From contig CABVRQ010000041.1 of NCBI GenBank assembly GCA_902500695.1, positions 1-25,508 on the forward strand: a stretch of 25,508 bases of DNA, in the 5' to 3' direction. Made by a program: the position numbers and the translations under genes. The stretch comes from an uncultured Nitrospira sp. (GTDB lineage Bacteria > Nitrospirota > Nitrospiria > Nitrospirales > UBA8639). Shown here in pieces: positions 8,823 to 16,440 of this stretch. The notes beneath the pieces are model-generated. The model saw nothing but the letters and a program-made list of their open reading frames with translations, had not been told where the DNA came from and ran no database searches. Each line of letters begins with the position of its first letter. Position 1 is the first letter of the stretch.

Positions 8823-8930
8823 TCTTAACAGCCATCACGCCAACTACGCATTGACAATATTGCGGTAGCGATGTTAAGACCTATTTTTTTAAGTGATTAA
8901 AAAAACACGGGTTTTCTTTCCAGGGGAGGT
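8823..8930 (+). promoter_or_regulatory. chdC promoter, paired inverted repeats and leader hairpin
   Basis: A perfect TTGACA (8851-8856) is followed 18 bases later by TAAGAC (8875-8880), preceded by TG as in an extended -10. Eight-base inverted repeats flank it: TCTTAACA (8823-8830) and TGTTAAGA (8872-8879), centres 49 bases apart, the second over the -10. Just downstream, in the predicted leader, is a perfect nine-base A/T inverted repeat (8884-8892 and 8897-8905, loop GTGA). The Shine-Dalgarno AGGGGAGG ends seven to eight bases before the ATG at 8937. The arrangement suggests a regulated promoter. Confidence 0.55.
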
Positions 8931-8936
8931 ATGATT

Positions 8937-9644
8937 ATGGCCGGTGCCGAAGAGGCTGCCAAACAACAATTTGTCAATTTTGCTTTCTATAAAGTCGACC
9001 CTTTGTGGAGACGTCTTCCGAAAGAGGAGCGAGACCAGGGCAAACAAGAATTTGTCCGAGCAGCGGAAGAATATAACGGCAAGGTCATTGTCGTGCCTTA
9101 TACCACAACAGGCATACGAGGAGATTGCGACTTTCTGTTGTGGCGAATTAGCTATGACCTGGAAATGTTTCAAGAAATGAGTTCAAAACTCTTGGCTACA
9201 GGCTTGGGGCAATACCTTACCACGCCGTATTCCTATCTTTCCATGACGAAACGATCCATATACGTCGATCATCACGTGCATGAGGGCCAAGAAAGTCGAA
9301 GATTGAAAATTTCTCCTGGCCGTGCGAAATATATCTTTGTGTATCCATTTGAAAAAACCAGAGAGTGGTACCTGCTCACCAAAGCTGCCCGCCAAGGGAT
9401 GATGGATGAACATATTGCTATTGGGCACAAGTACCCCTCGGTCAAACTCAATACCACCTATTCGTTTGGATTGGATGACCAAGAATTTGTGGTTGCCTTT
9501 GAAACCGACTCTCCCCAGGACTTCCTCGACCTTGTCATGGAATTACGCTCTACCGAAGGCAGCCGTTATGTCAAACGTGACATCCCGATTTTCACTTGTA
9601 TTATGAAAAGTCTTAAAGAAGTTGTTGAAACCGTGGGCGGATAA
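8937..9644 (+). CDS. chdC: Chlorite dismutase-family haem protein, probable coproheme decarboxylase (ChdC/HemQ)
   Basis: A 235-residue cytoplasmic member of the chlorite dismutase superfamily with two ferredoxin-like halves. Members either split chlorite or, as ChdC/HemQ, decarboxylate coproheme III to haem b. The proximal haem ligand is His159 in MMDEH, matching the EH of known Clds. Tyr136 and Lys140 in YPFEK match the radical Tyr and Lys of Firmicute ChdC (same spacing of four). The distal position, 13 residues after the His, is Asn172 (Leu171 if a gap is placed before it) instead of the Arg needed for chlorite dismutation. This favours ChdC over true chlorite dismutase. The start is ATG 8937, seven to eight bases from GGAGG; the ATG at 8931 is too close. 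No signal peptide is present. It stands alone with its own promoter and terminator-like hairpin. Confidence 0.85.
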   Translation: MAGAEEAAKQQFVNFAFYKVDPLWRRLPKEERDQGKQEFVRAAEEYNGKVIVVPYTTTGIRGDCDFLLWRISYDLEMFQEMSSKLLATGLGQYLTTPYSYLSMTKRSIYVDHHVHEGQESRRLKISPGRAKYIFVYPFEKTREWYLLTKAARQGMMDEHIAIGHKYPSVKLNTTYSFGLDDQEFVVAFETDSPQDFLDLVMELRSTEGSRYVKRDIPIFTCIMKSLKEVVETVGG

Positions 9645-9713
9645 CTTCGCTCAATCAAGCTCGAAGCGCACTGCAGAACAGGCATTCGACACCATTCTAA
9701 GATAACTCTTTTT

Positions 9714-9743
9714 ACAGATACCCTTCAACGGAAGGGTATCTGT
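9714..9743 (+). terminator. Perfect 13-bp hairpin after chdC
   Basis: ACAGATACCCTTC (9714-9726) and its exact complement (9731-9743) enclose a four-base AACG loop, 70 bases past the chdC stop. The downstream bases ATATTCTTA are only moderately T-rich on the plus strand. There is no T-run for minus-strand transcripts, so a plus-strand terminator is the likely role. From 9744 to 9992 I find no gene or other element. Confidence 0.6.
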
Positions 9744-9992
9744 ATATTCTTACGATTCCAATCCATTTTCCCTAATCCAAAAGAACTAAATTAGCACCGT
9801 TCTTCAACATAAAAGTTGTGTGAAAACGCAGCATTCGATCCTTTAATGGTTCCTGACCAACACTGGCTGTTTGGGAATTCATGAGACACGTCACCGGCAT
9901 TTCTCGCCTGCCTGATCCTCTCACCTCCGACATCCAACAATTTAAAAGCTTCTTGGATTTTAGAAATTATTGACTAGCCCCACAACGCCATT

Positions 9993-10022
9993 TTGACAGG
10001 TCTCAAAGAGGTGTGTTATCAA
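9993..10022 (+). promoter_or_regulatory. Promoter of the 71-aa/388-aa gene pair
   Basis: A perfect TTGACA (9993-9998), an 18-base spacer and TATCAA (10017-10022, four of six matches). It would give a leader of about 30 bases to the ATG at 10061. It overlaps the upstream GTG at 10013, arguing against that start. Confidence 0.5.
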
Positions 10023-10060
10023 GAAAATCAAAGTCTAATTTTCATTTTGGGAGAGTCAGA

Positions 10061-10276
10061 ATGGAAGGGGAAAAAGATGTTCTTTTCGTGCGCCGAGATA
10101 AAGATGGCGCAGTGACTTTATTTATTGACGAAGATTGGGCAGCAGAACGGGGGGTCGATCCGTCGCAATTAGTCAAAATTGAAATCCCCAGAGAACTCTA
10201 TGCGAATGGAACGGTGCAGCAACTAAGAGAATACGCAGCCACATGTCTCGAATCTCTAGAGAATGGCTCTTCATAA
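10061..10276 (+). CDS. Small protein of unknown function (71 aa), possibly AbrB-like
   Basis: The 71-residue frame begins at ATG 10061, five bases after GGGAGAG. A GTG at 10013 would add 16 residues but falls within the predicted promoter. The product is acidic and soluble, without signal peptide or membrane segment. The central part, a short beta strand (VTLFID) then WAAERGVDPSQLVKIEIP, resembles the second half of a SpoVT/AbrB-type swapped-hairpin DNA-binding motif (x-IP-x-x-x-x-x-x-x-G-x-x-x-G-D-x-V). The pattern is short and degenerate, so this is only a suggestion. The C-terminal third is helical. It is followed 48 bases later, same strand, by a protein with sigma-factor-like helices, so a joint regulatory role is conceivable. 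Confidence 0.7.
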   Translation: MEGEKDVLFVRRDKDGAVTLFIDEDWAAERGVDPSQLVKIEIPRELYANGTVQQLREYAATCLESLENGSS

Positions 10277-10324
10277 AACTTACAAGGTGGAAATTACGAA
10301 CTCTTGCCCTTGAGCTCATTACTT

Positions 10325-11491
10325 ATGCCTACAACTCTACGTTTTGAACACATTGAGTCAGCCATTCAGACACTTCCAACGCAAGGCCGCACCATGCTGC
10401 AGCTTCTTTTGTTGCAGTATCTTGACCTGAGTCCTGAATCCATTGCCTATATGGTCAACGATCAACCAGATTCACGCTTCCAGGCAGGCAATCAGCCAAA
10501 AGGGAACCCGCTCTCACTTGAAGCCGAACGAAATATCACATCACGGGCGAATCAATACAGGGATTATTACCGGCAAAAACGTGAGCGCCCGGGAATGCAC
10601 ATAGAATTCCTGACTCAAGAATTGAAAAACATTGATAAAACCATCCAGATTGCAGAGCGGTTACTCACATCAGACTTTGAATTGACTCAGAATGCCTTGC
10701 AGGATGCTAAAACCCAAGCACCCTCGATTCTCCTTCGACAGGAATTCCGGAAATTAGAACGTGGATGGGATAATCAGGAACTGTCTCCGAAGGAGTATCA
10801 GACACAACGACTGCTCCTGGAATACCAGGCTTTATTGCGACGACGTGGGATCTTCAGGCGTCGCATGAAGTTCGCTCAAAATGATTTCATTGTTTCAGGA
10901 AATTCCCCATTGCAGGATCACGAAATTGCCCATATATGGGGAATTCCATTAGGGAGTCTAGTTGCAAGAAAGGTCAAGGCCCTTCAACATTTCCTGACTG
11001 AATTACAAAAACATCAGGACAACCTCTCAGCACCAGATGAGCCGTTGCAATCCATAAACCTCTGGAAAGAAGCCCTTGACTTCTTGTCCCAACGGCCCAT
11101 TGAAAAGTCAATGGTTGAATACGATGGCTTGGGAAAAACAGAGGAGGCATTGCTTGACCAATTGCGAGCATTTATCGACGGAAGCATGTCAGAGCCTGAA
11201 GAATCCAAGTTTTGGACAAGTATCACCAAAGTGAATGACACGGAATTTTCCGGAACATGGAAATCCCAAGCCCGTTCCATTTTAGCTTTCCAACGGCTAA
11301 ACGCTCTGCTCAATGATATGGATTTTTCAGATGAAGGATTGGAAGAAGGCTTACGCCTTAAAATTTATCCCCAACTCCCTGATGACCAACTGGCCCCAGA
11401 ATCCGATGATAAACCTATTGAGCTTAGTGAAAAGGGTGTAGGTGTTTTGAATTATTTTGCAGGAGAACAGGACGATAAACGAAGGGGATAA
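10325..11491 (+). CDS. Unknown protein with sigma-region-4-like helix-turn-helix segments
   Basis: I do not recognise the family. The 388-residue protein is soluble, helical and highly charged. Its first ~35 residues (IQTLPTQGRTMLQL, then LDLSPESIAYM) resemble the start of sigma factor region 4. Residues near 200-225 (DHEIAHIWGIPLGSLVARKVKAL) resemble the second half of that motif (EIA-x-x-x-GIP-x-G-x-V-x-x-R-x-x-x-A-L). A long coiled, Arg/Lys-rich insert separates them. The C-terminal part (LRAFIDGSMSEPEESKFW) recalls the opening of anti-sigma adaptor domains but lacks their zinc Cys/His residues. The start is uncertain: TTG at 10304 has AAGGTGG 13 bases upstream, while ATG 10325 has only weak support. 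It probably forms an operon with the 71-aa gene. Confidence 0.8.
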   Translation: MPTTLRFEHIESAIQTLPTQGRTMLQLLLLQYLDLSPESIAYMVNDQPDSRFQAGNQPKGNPLSLEAERNITSRANQYRDYYRQKRERPGMHIEFLTQELKNIDKTIQIAERLLTSDFELTQNALQDAKTQAPSILLRQEFRKLERGWDNQELSPKEYQTQRLLLEYQALLRRRGIFRRRMKFAQNDFIVSGNSPLQDHEIAHIWGIPLGSLVARKVKALQHFLTELQKHQDNLSAPDEPLQSINLWKEALDFLSQRPIEKSMVEYDGLGKTEEALLDQLRAFIDGSMSEPEESKFWTSITKVNDTEFSGTWKSQARSILAFQRLNALLNDMDFSDEGLEEGLRLKIYPQLPDDQLAPESDDKPIELSEKGVGVLNYFAGEQDDKRRG

Positions 11492-11538
11492 ATTCTGGCA
11501 TGCAAGCCTGCCGCTGTATCATTTCCCGCTATGTGCCG

Positions 11539-12774
11539 TCAGCCCACCCCTAAAGTTGCTTTCATAACCTCATTGGCCCATTCGGTGCTGAGAAAGTACT
11601 CATGGCGTATTATATGGGGCTCGAAACGACTGGCCTCAATCTGATCCCAATCCCCTCGTTCGTAAGACATCACACAGGTTAAAATTTCGCCAAAACATCC
11701 CTGCCGATCGGTTAGAGCAAGCAGAACATCAGAAGCTAGAGGAAGGTCTGCGAGAAGTTGCTTCATTTCACAATCAAAGTAGGCATCCAATACAGAAAAT
11801 AGGCCAATGGTAAAGCCTTGGCTGGCGGACTCTCCTTGTAACCGGCTCAATTCTTGACACATTCGTCCCCGGATAAGCGCAATCCGCATCAGTTCGCTTG
11901 GCTTTCCACCAGTATTAGCCAGCACAAGCAAGGAGGCCCATTGCCGCATACGTTCGGTCCCTACCATCCCCACGGCTTGTCCAATGGAATGAACCACTCG
12001 AGGAAGGCCTACAGAAGCAGAGTTCACAAAACGAAGAAGCTTAAGACTCAGCGACAGGTCATTTCCAACCAACTCCTCAAGAGCTTCCATTTTAATATCT
12101 GGATCCTGCAATTTGGCCAATAACAGCACAATCGCCATGCGATTTCCGGAAAGCTTTACTCCCTCTATAATTTGCGGTTTACAGAAAAAGTATCCTTGGA
12201 AATATTCAAATCCCTTTTCATAACACAGCGTGTACACCTCTTGATTTTCGACTTTTTCGGCAAGCAATCGAACCGGATATTGTTTCAACACATCAATTTG
12301 TTCAAAAAGCTGTTCTCTTGTTAAGGCTAAAATATCCACTTTCACAAAGTCAGTAACCTCTAATAATGCTCGATGAGAATCCCGCACGATAAAGTCATCA
12401 AGCGCGATTTTATACCCAAGTTGCCTAGCCCTGACAAGAGCTTGGATGACGAGGGGCGTCGGCTCAATGGACTCCAACACCTCGAGAACTACATTGTTCT
12501 TGGGCAGGACTTCATAATTTTGACTTAAAAAGAAATTGGCTGTTAGGTTGATGAACGCCTGACCCGTTCCAGCTATTTGGTCAATACCCATCTCTAAAAA
12601 CGTATTCACCATGACCCTGGCGGTGGCCTCATCCCCGTCAATGACTTGTGCACTATTGGCCTGACCATCTCGATACAGGAGCTCATACCCAAAAACTCCT
12701 TTTTGACGATCAAAAATAGCTTGTCGCCCAACCAGAACGGAGTGCTTGATGTTTGGAGCAGCCGTTAAAGTCAT
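11539..12774 (-). CDS. EAL-HDOD two-domain signalling protein (YuxH-like)
   Basis: A 411-residue protein: an EAL-type domain (about 10-200) followed by an HDOD domain (about 205-400). EAL domains hydrolyse or bind cyclic di-GMP; HDOD domains mediate protein contacts in signalling, and this pairing is a known family (YuxH/CdgJ), many of whose members are thought to lack enzyme activity. Here YELL (Glu31) replaces the EAL triplet but keeps the Glu. Asn76 (INLT), Glu98, the Asp126-Asp127 pair (LDDF), Lys145 (VKVDI), Glu173 and Gln193 (FQGY) all occupy catalytic positions, so activity should not be ruled out. The ATG at 12774 has GGAAGG five bases upstream. It is monocistronic and converges on the gene ending at 11491; no clear promoter was found. 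Confidence 0.9.
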   Translation of the reverse strand: MTLTAAPNIKHSVLVGRQAIFDRQKGVFGYELLYRDGQANSAQVIDGDEATARVMVNTFLEMGIDQIAGTGQAFINLTANFFLSQNYEVLPKNNVVLEVLESIEPTPLVIQALVRARQLGYKIALDDFIVRDSHRALLEVTDFVKVDILALTREQLFEQIDVLKQYPVRLLAEKVENQEVYTLCYEKGFEYFQGYFFCKPQIIEGVKLSGNRMAIVLLLAKLQDPDIKMEALEELVGNDLSLSLKLLRFVNSASVGLPRVVHSIGQAVGMVGTERMRQWASLLVLANTGGKPSELMRIALIRGRMCQELSRLQGESASQGFTIGLFSVLDAYFDCEMKQLLADLPLASDVLLALTDRQGCFGEILTCVMSYERGDWDQIEASRFEPHIIRHEYFLSTEWANEVMKATLGVG

Positions 12775-12925
12775 AAAAACCTTCCAAGGTAAAAAATCAC
12801 CAATTTTAGAGGTATCCCAACGATCACCAGGTCCTCCAACGAATAAGTAAATGAGACGCTACATTGAATCCGATACACAGCGGCAAGAAATCCAACTAAA
12901 AACTTGATCATGCCCAGAAAAAGAA

Positions 12926-12955
12926 TTGTCCAAAGTTCTTCAGCTATGGTATAGA
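12926..12955 (+). promoter_or_regulatory. tRNA promoter
   Basis: TTGTCC (12926-12931), an 18-base spacer and TATAGA (12950-12955) lie 23 bases before the first tRNA base, a normal distance for a tRNA promoter. Confidence 0.5.
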
Positions 12956-12978
12956 TCTTTTCGTTCTTGGTGAAATAC

Positions 12979-13054
12979 GGCGGTGTAGCTCAGGTGGTAG
13001 AGCAGCGGACTCATAAGCCGCGGGCCGGGGGTTCAAATCCCTCCACCGCCACCA
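12979..13054 (+). tRNA. tRNA with anticodon CAT (elongator Met, or Ile2)
   Basis: A complete 76-base cloverleaf. The acceptor stem GGCGGTG pairs perfectly with CACCGCC (13044-13050). The D-arm is GCTC/GAGC. The anticodon stem GCGG/CCGC carries an A-G mismatch at its loop end, with loop CTCATAA. The T-arm is GGGGG-TTCAAAT-CCCTC, and the CCA end is encoded at 13052-13054. The CAT anticodon plus a fully paired first acceptor base pair excludes initiator tRNA. Elongator Met and the TilS-modified Ile2 tRNA share this loop and cannot be separated by eye. No clear terminator hairpin follows, only a T-rich stretch. Confidence 0.95.
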
Positions 13055-13133
13055 AGTTTCTTATTCCTCTTCCACTCCCTAAATTCAAAAAATACCCGAC
13101 GCTTCCCCGTTGAGAGACATTAGGCCAAAAAAG

Positions 13134-14099
13134 TCATCCGACATGGACGCGCTGGGTCACATTCGATGAGGAATCTACGGTTGATGCCGAATGACCACTC
13201 TCAGCCCGCCCTTCATTTAATGGAACTTCAATGAATACCGAAGTCCCCTTAGACGGTTGACTGTGAATTTTCAAACGAGCCCCTATCTTTTTTGCCCGAT
13301 TGACCATATTTCCTAATCCATGTCCTTGGGCCAGGACAAGATCGACTTCAAAACCCTTCCCGTTATCTGACACCTCGATAACCGTGTCTGTAGCCGTCAT
13401 CTTCGCAGACACCTGTCCTTTCTTCGCGTACGAATATTGTATGCTATTTCGAACGGCCTCTCGTACAATATGTAACAGCTGCGCACCCTGCTCACGTGAC
13501 AGTTGATCCTCACAAGAGGGATCAATATTGACCAATATTGGGAATGAGGCTTCCCGACTCAAATCTTCTACAAGTGTCTTGAGTGCCACCTCGAATTTGT
13601 TTCCCAACAGAACTCCGGCCTTGAGATTTTCCAAAAACACCTGGAGCATCTCTGACATTTCCGCCACTTGTTCGATAATGCAGTTGGTGGGACGCCCTAC
13701 CTCCATAGCCATTTGAATTTTTTGCAAGGCGCGGGCTATTCGTTCATAAAAATGCAGAATAATTACATTTCGCTCCTCAATGACGGCTAATAGCTCCTTA
13801 TTGCGTTCAAGGAGATACAGAAAGGGAGACAACCGCACGATTCCGGCTAACAATAATCCCGCGACAACAAAACCCAGCCATGTACTCACAAAATTCAATG
13901 GAGGAGGATTCAATTCAAGGTATGGAATTGATATTCCATAGGTCTTTTGAATAGCCAGGAGTCCAACTGCCACATTTAAGAGATTCCACACCAGGGTATT
14001 TTCAGTCAAACGCACACGACGAAAGAGCAAAAAAACCGTCAACCAATGCATCAGGCAGGTTGCGAGCAATACCCAAAACAAGAATCTTTCACCATTCAT
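13134..14099 (-). CDS. Membrane sensor histidine kinase-like protein, NarL-type ATPase, H-box degenerate
   Basis: A 321-residue protein with about three N-terminal membrane segments (5-26, 36-52, 70-92), a helical dimerisation region and a HATPase domain. The ATP site is well kept: N-box HIVREAVRNS (Asn218), DNGKGF (245-250) and GHGLGNM (259-265), the layout of NarX/DesK-type kinases. In that family the phospho-acceptor sits in E-R-x-x-I-A-R-E-L-H-D. Here the matching stretch reads ERIARALQK (119-127), so Gln126 replaces the His. The protein may bind ATP without autophosphorylating on the usual residue. No response regulator lies next to it. It stands alone, ending 79 bases from the tRNA. The ATG at 14099 has GGAAGGACG some way upstream, so initiation looks weak. 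Confidence 0.85.
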   Translation of the reverse strand: MNGERFLFWVLLATCLMHWLTVFLLFRRVRLTENTLVWNLLNVAVGLLAIQKTYGISIPYLELNPPPLNFVSTWLGFVVAGLLLAGIVRLSPFLYLLERNKELLAVIEERNVIILHFYERIARALQKIQMAMEVGRPTNCIIEQVAEMSEMLQVFLENLKAGVLLGNKFEVALKTLVEDLSREASFPILVNIDPSCEDQLSREQGAQLLHIVREAVRNSIQYSYAKKGQVSAKMTATDTVIEVSDNGKGFEVDLVLAQGHGLGNMVNRAKKIGARLKIHSQPSKGTSVFIEVPLNEGRAESGHSASTVDSSSNVTQRVHVG

Positions 14100-14476
14100 C
14101 TAGTTAAGACGTCCTTCCCCCGTAATGCATGGGCATTCCTTCTTCACCTTGAAGGGGTTCACCCTCTCTCTATCGTGTTTGGTCACCCCCAATATTGTCG
14201 GGTATGGTAAAAACAGATTAAGCCAGCCAATAAAACCATTACCGGACGCATTTCATAGCCTCGCTCCTCTTGTCGGAAATTTCCCAGACCATCTTAAGAA
14301 AACCATTACCGAATCACTTTGATATAGGCTTTCTGCTTTAGTGGTGTCCTCCAGCCGGATCTCAATCTACTGAGCCTGTCGCGCTGACATTTCGTTACTC
14401 CCAGACTCCTCCCTTTGAGGTATTTACCGTTAGGGGTCGGTCAGACAGACTCCTCGCAGTATTGAGATATAGTGAG
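14100..14476. other. Intergenic between kinase-like gene and small exported protein
   Basis: About 375 bases lying between divergently transcribed genes. The only structure I see is a 13-base direct repeat, AAAACCATTACCG, at 14232-14244 and 14299-14311 (67 bases apart), of unknown meaning. No convincing sigma-70 promoter pair or open frame was found. Confidence 0.5.
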
Positions 14477-14791
14477 ATGCGATTAGCCCTTATTTTCTTT
14501 TTAAGCCTTCTGTTCTGGTCAGTAACCATCTCGATCGAGTATGGGAATCGGACCTCCAACAGCACTTCCGCAGCCCAAGCCTGTTCAGGGGAAGTCATTG
14601 GAGAAGTCCTCCTTGATTATTTACACATCGGAAGAATTAAGGGAATAAGAGATAATGGCCACATACTTACTGTTGGCCTCACTTCCGATTGGGCTACCCT
14701 CCCCTCAGACATTCAACAAGAAACGTATGAAGCAGTGGCCTGCTATGCCAAAACGCAACAGCGAACCTTACAGGTTATTGAAACCCCATAA
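14477..14791 (+). CDS. Small exported or membrane-anchored protein of unknown function
   Basis: The 104-residue frame starts at ATG 14477; an in-frame TTG at 14462 would add five residues. The N-terminus (MRLALIFFLSLLFW, then SVTIS) is a hydrophobic signal or anchor segment, though without a clear signal-peptidase site or lipobox. The rest is soluble and has two cysteines (QACSGE near 35, VACYAK near 86) that could pair outside the cytoplasm. I do not recognise the family. The ribosome site is poor (GAG about ten bases upstream). It ends 32 bases from the convergent methyltransferase gene. The hydrophobic start and plausible composition support it, but it is less certain than its neighbours. 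Confidence 0.6.
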   Translation: MRLALIFFLSLLFWSVTISIEYGNRTSNSTSAAQACSGEVIGEVLLDYLHIGRIKGIRDNGHILTVGLTSDWATLPSDIQQETYEAVACYAKTQQRTLQVIETP

Positions 14792-14823
14792 AAAACCCGA
14801 CCAAGGACTCAGCTTAAATGAAC

Positions 14824-16317
14824 TCAGGCAGGTGGACCGTGTGGATGCTGGAGGGACTCTCGATAATATTCACTCAGAACCTGAGCCCGTTCTTCATCCA
14901 TAAGTACGAGCTGGCGTTGATCGAAAATATTGGCGCAATAGAAATAAGTCAAATGGGTTGTGGTCCCTAACTCGATATGCATTTCTCCTCTCTCACCCTC
15001 CTGAAAGGTCGACTCCTGTAGAATGTGTTTGGAGGGAAGCCTCTCGTAGATGAATTGAGCAGAGGGATGGTGATTTTCGTAACAAGGCGCGGCTTGATCT
15101 TCCTCAGCGTGAATCATGTCGCCCCAAAAGTCATGAACCAACTGTTGAAAATCGGATTCGGTTATGTGCGTAACAGTTCCAACCAATTGATGTAATAGAT
15201 CCCGATCCGCCTCACCCCCAATAACCAGTCCTGTCAAACCGGAGGAATGCTCACACAAACCCCAAGCAAAGACTTCCTTCCACAATCCGAAGCGAAACAA
15301 CCAGGACCCAATACTGAAGTGAACACCAGAAACGCTGTCACTCACTTGATCCATTGCCAACACCCGCCCCATCCTGTCGGCAGCAATTCCGATGCACCGA
15401 TAGAGTGTTTCGCCTGGTGCCCGATACGGTTCCTCATTCCATCCAAGAGTCTCCACACCCTGGGAGAGTCGGGCAACCTCATACAGGGGACCATCGACCA
15501 CCTCTTCATCCACTGACCGATAACGAAAGAAAACCGGAGAAGAGACGGGAAACAAGCCTCTGGCATTTAACGTCCGTTGAAAGAAAATCCGTCGACCAAG
15601 ATTCCATGTTTTCTCAAAAAGGATTATTCGACCCATTGGCCCTAATACCCCCAACAAGACATCTAAACGTCCCTGTAACCCCGTCAGGACTTCCATCTGC
15701 TCCTGTCGTTGAAGGTCGCCGGCACGTTGAAAGGTTTTCCAGGTTCGGCTAGGAAGCCCGGGCTCCCGTTCCGTCTGAAACAACGCATGCGTCGAAAGAA
15801 TTAGATCGTAGGTTCCGGAAATCTGCTGTGGTGGGACATGGGAGATCTCGAAGCGAACATTTCTGATTTGTCGTTTTTCTGCCTCAAGACAAGCCATTTC
15901 AACTGATCGAGACGATCGATCGATCCCCACAAATTCAACGTCAGGATGCTGTAGAGCAAAAAATATGGTCAGAATGCCAACCCCACAACCAAAGTCCAAA
16001 ACCTGTTGAGCCGGTGCAATCCGGCGACACACAGCGGTTCCAATCGTCAAACAATATTGAAACCGTTGGGAATACAGAATGGGGATAAGATCCCGACGTG
16101 CCAATTCATCATAAAACTCAATGTCGCTTTTTCCGTCCTCACCACCGTATCGGTGCTCAATCAATCGTTGAAAATTGCGCAATTCCTCTTTGGAAAGGGT
16201 CTCTCGTTGCCATTTATAGTATGACGCCTCATCACGAAATTCTCGCAATCCCCATGACTGCAAATACGGGTAAAGTTCCGAATGGTATTCAGAACTTTCT
16301 TCCATTTCATATCCCAT
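14824..16317 (-). CDS. SAM-dependent methyltransferase with long unassigned C-terminal region
   Basis: A 497-residue protein. Residues 1-100 are a helical lead-in. Residues about 100-200 form a class I methyltransferase core: VLDFGCGVG (106-114, motif I), acidic Asp133 in FVGID, and a later YDLILSTHAL strand (motif post-II). The remaining 270 residues contain mixed strands and helices and match nothing I know. They include GRIILFEKTW, consistent with the end of the methyltransferase fold, then a separate domain. The substrate cannot be inferred. An in-frame ATG at 16305 (MEESSEY) has GGGA six bases upstream and may be the real start. It lies downstream of the ProA-like gene (175-base gap holding a hairpin) and may be co-transcribed with it. 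Confidence 0.85.
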   Translation of the reverse strand: MGYEMEESSEYHSELYPYLQSWGLREFRDEASYYKWQRETLSKEELRNFQRLIEHRYGGEDGKSDIEFYDELARRDLIPILYSQRFQYCLTIGTAVCRRIAPAQQVLDFGCGVGILTIFFALQHPDVEFVGIDRSSRSVEMACLEAEKRQIRNVRFEISHVPPQQISGTYDLILSTHALFQTEREPGLPSRTWKTFQRAGDLQRQEQMEVLTGLQGRLDVLLGVLGPMGRIILFEKTWNLGRRIFFQRTLNARGLFPVSSPVFFRYRSVDEEVVDGPLYEVARLSQGVETLGWNEEPYRAPGETLYRCIGIAADRMGRVLAMDQVSDSVSGVHFSIGSWLFRFGLWKEVFAWGLCEHSSGLTGLVIGGEADRDLLHQLVGTVTHITESDFQQLVHDFWGDMIHAEEDQAAPCYENHHPSAQFIYERLPSKHILQESTFQEGERGEMHIELGTTTHLTYFYCANIFDQRQLVLMDEERAQVLSEYYRESLQHPHGPPA

Positions 16318-16440
16318 AATGAACCAGAGTTAGAAGTTTCCTCAAAGGAAAATTGAATACCGGAAATGATGGCAGACAGAAGGAACAGAGGAAAACAATC
16401 AAAGCAAAAAACGGGATTTGACTAACGAAGGCATGGGATT

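Noticed and set aside
8937..9644. True chlorite dismutase linked to (per)chlorate use or nitrite-oxidiser chlorite detoxification
   Set aside because: The distal Arg needed for chlorite dismutation is not present, while the ChdC Tyr/Lys pair is. No signal peptide or perchlorate reductase genes are nearby.
12979..13054. Initiator tRNA-fMet
   Set aside because: The first acceptor pair G-C is fully matched, whereas bacterial initiator tRNAs have an unpaired 1-72, and the anticodon stem lacks the three G-C pairs next to the loop.
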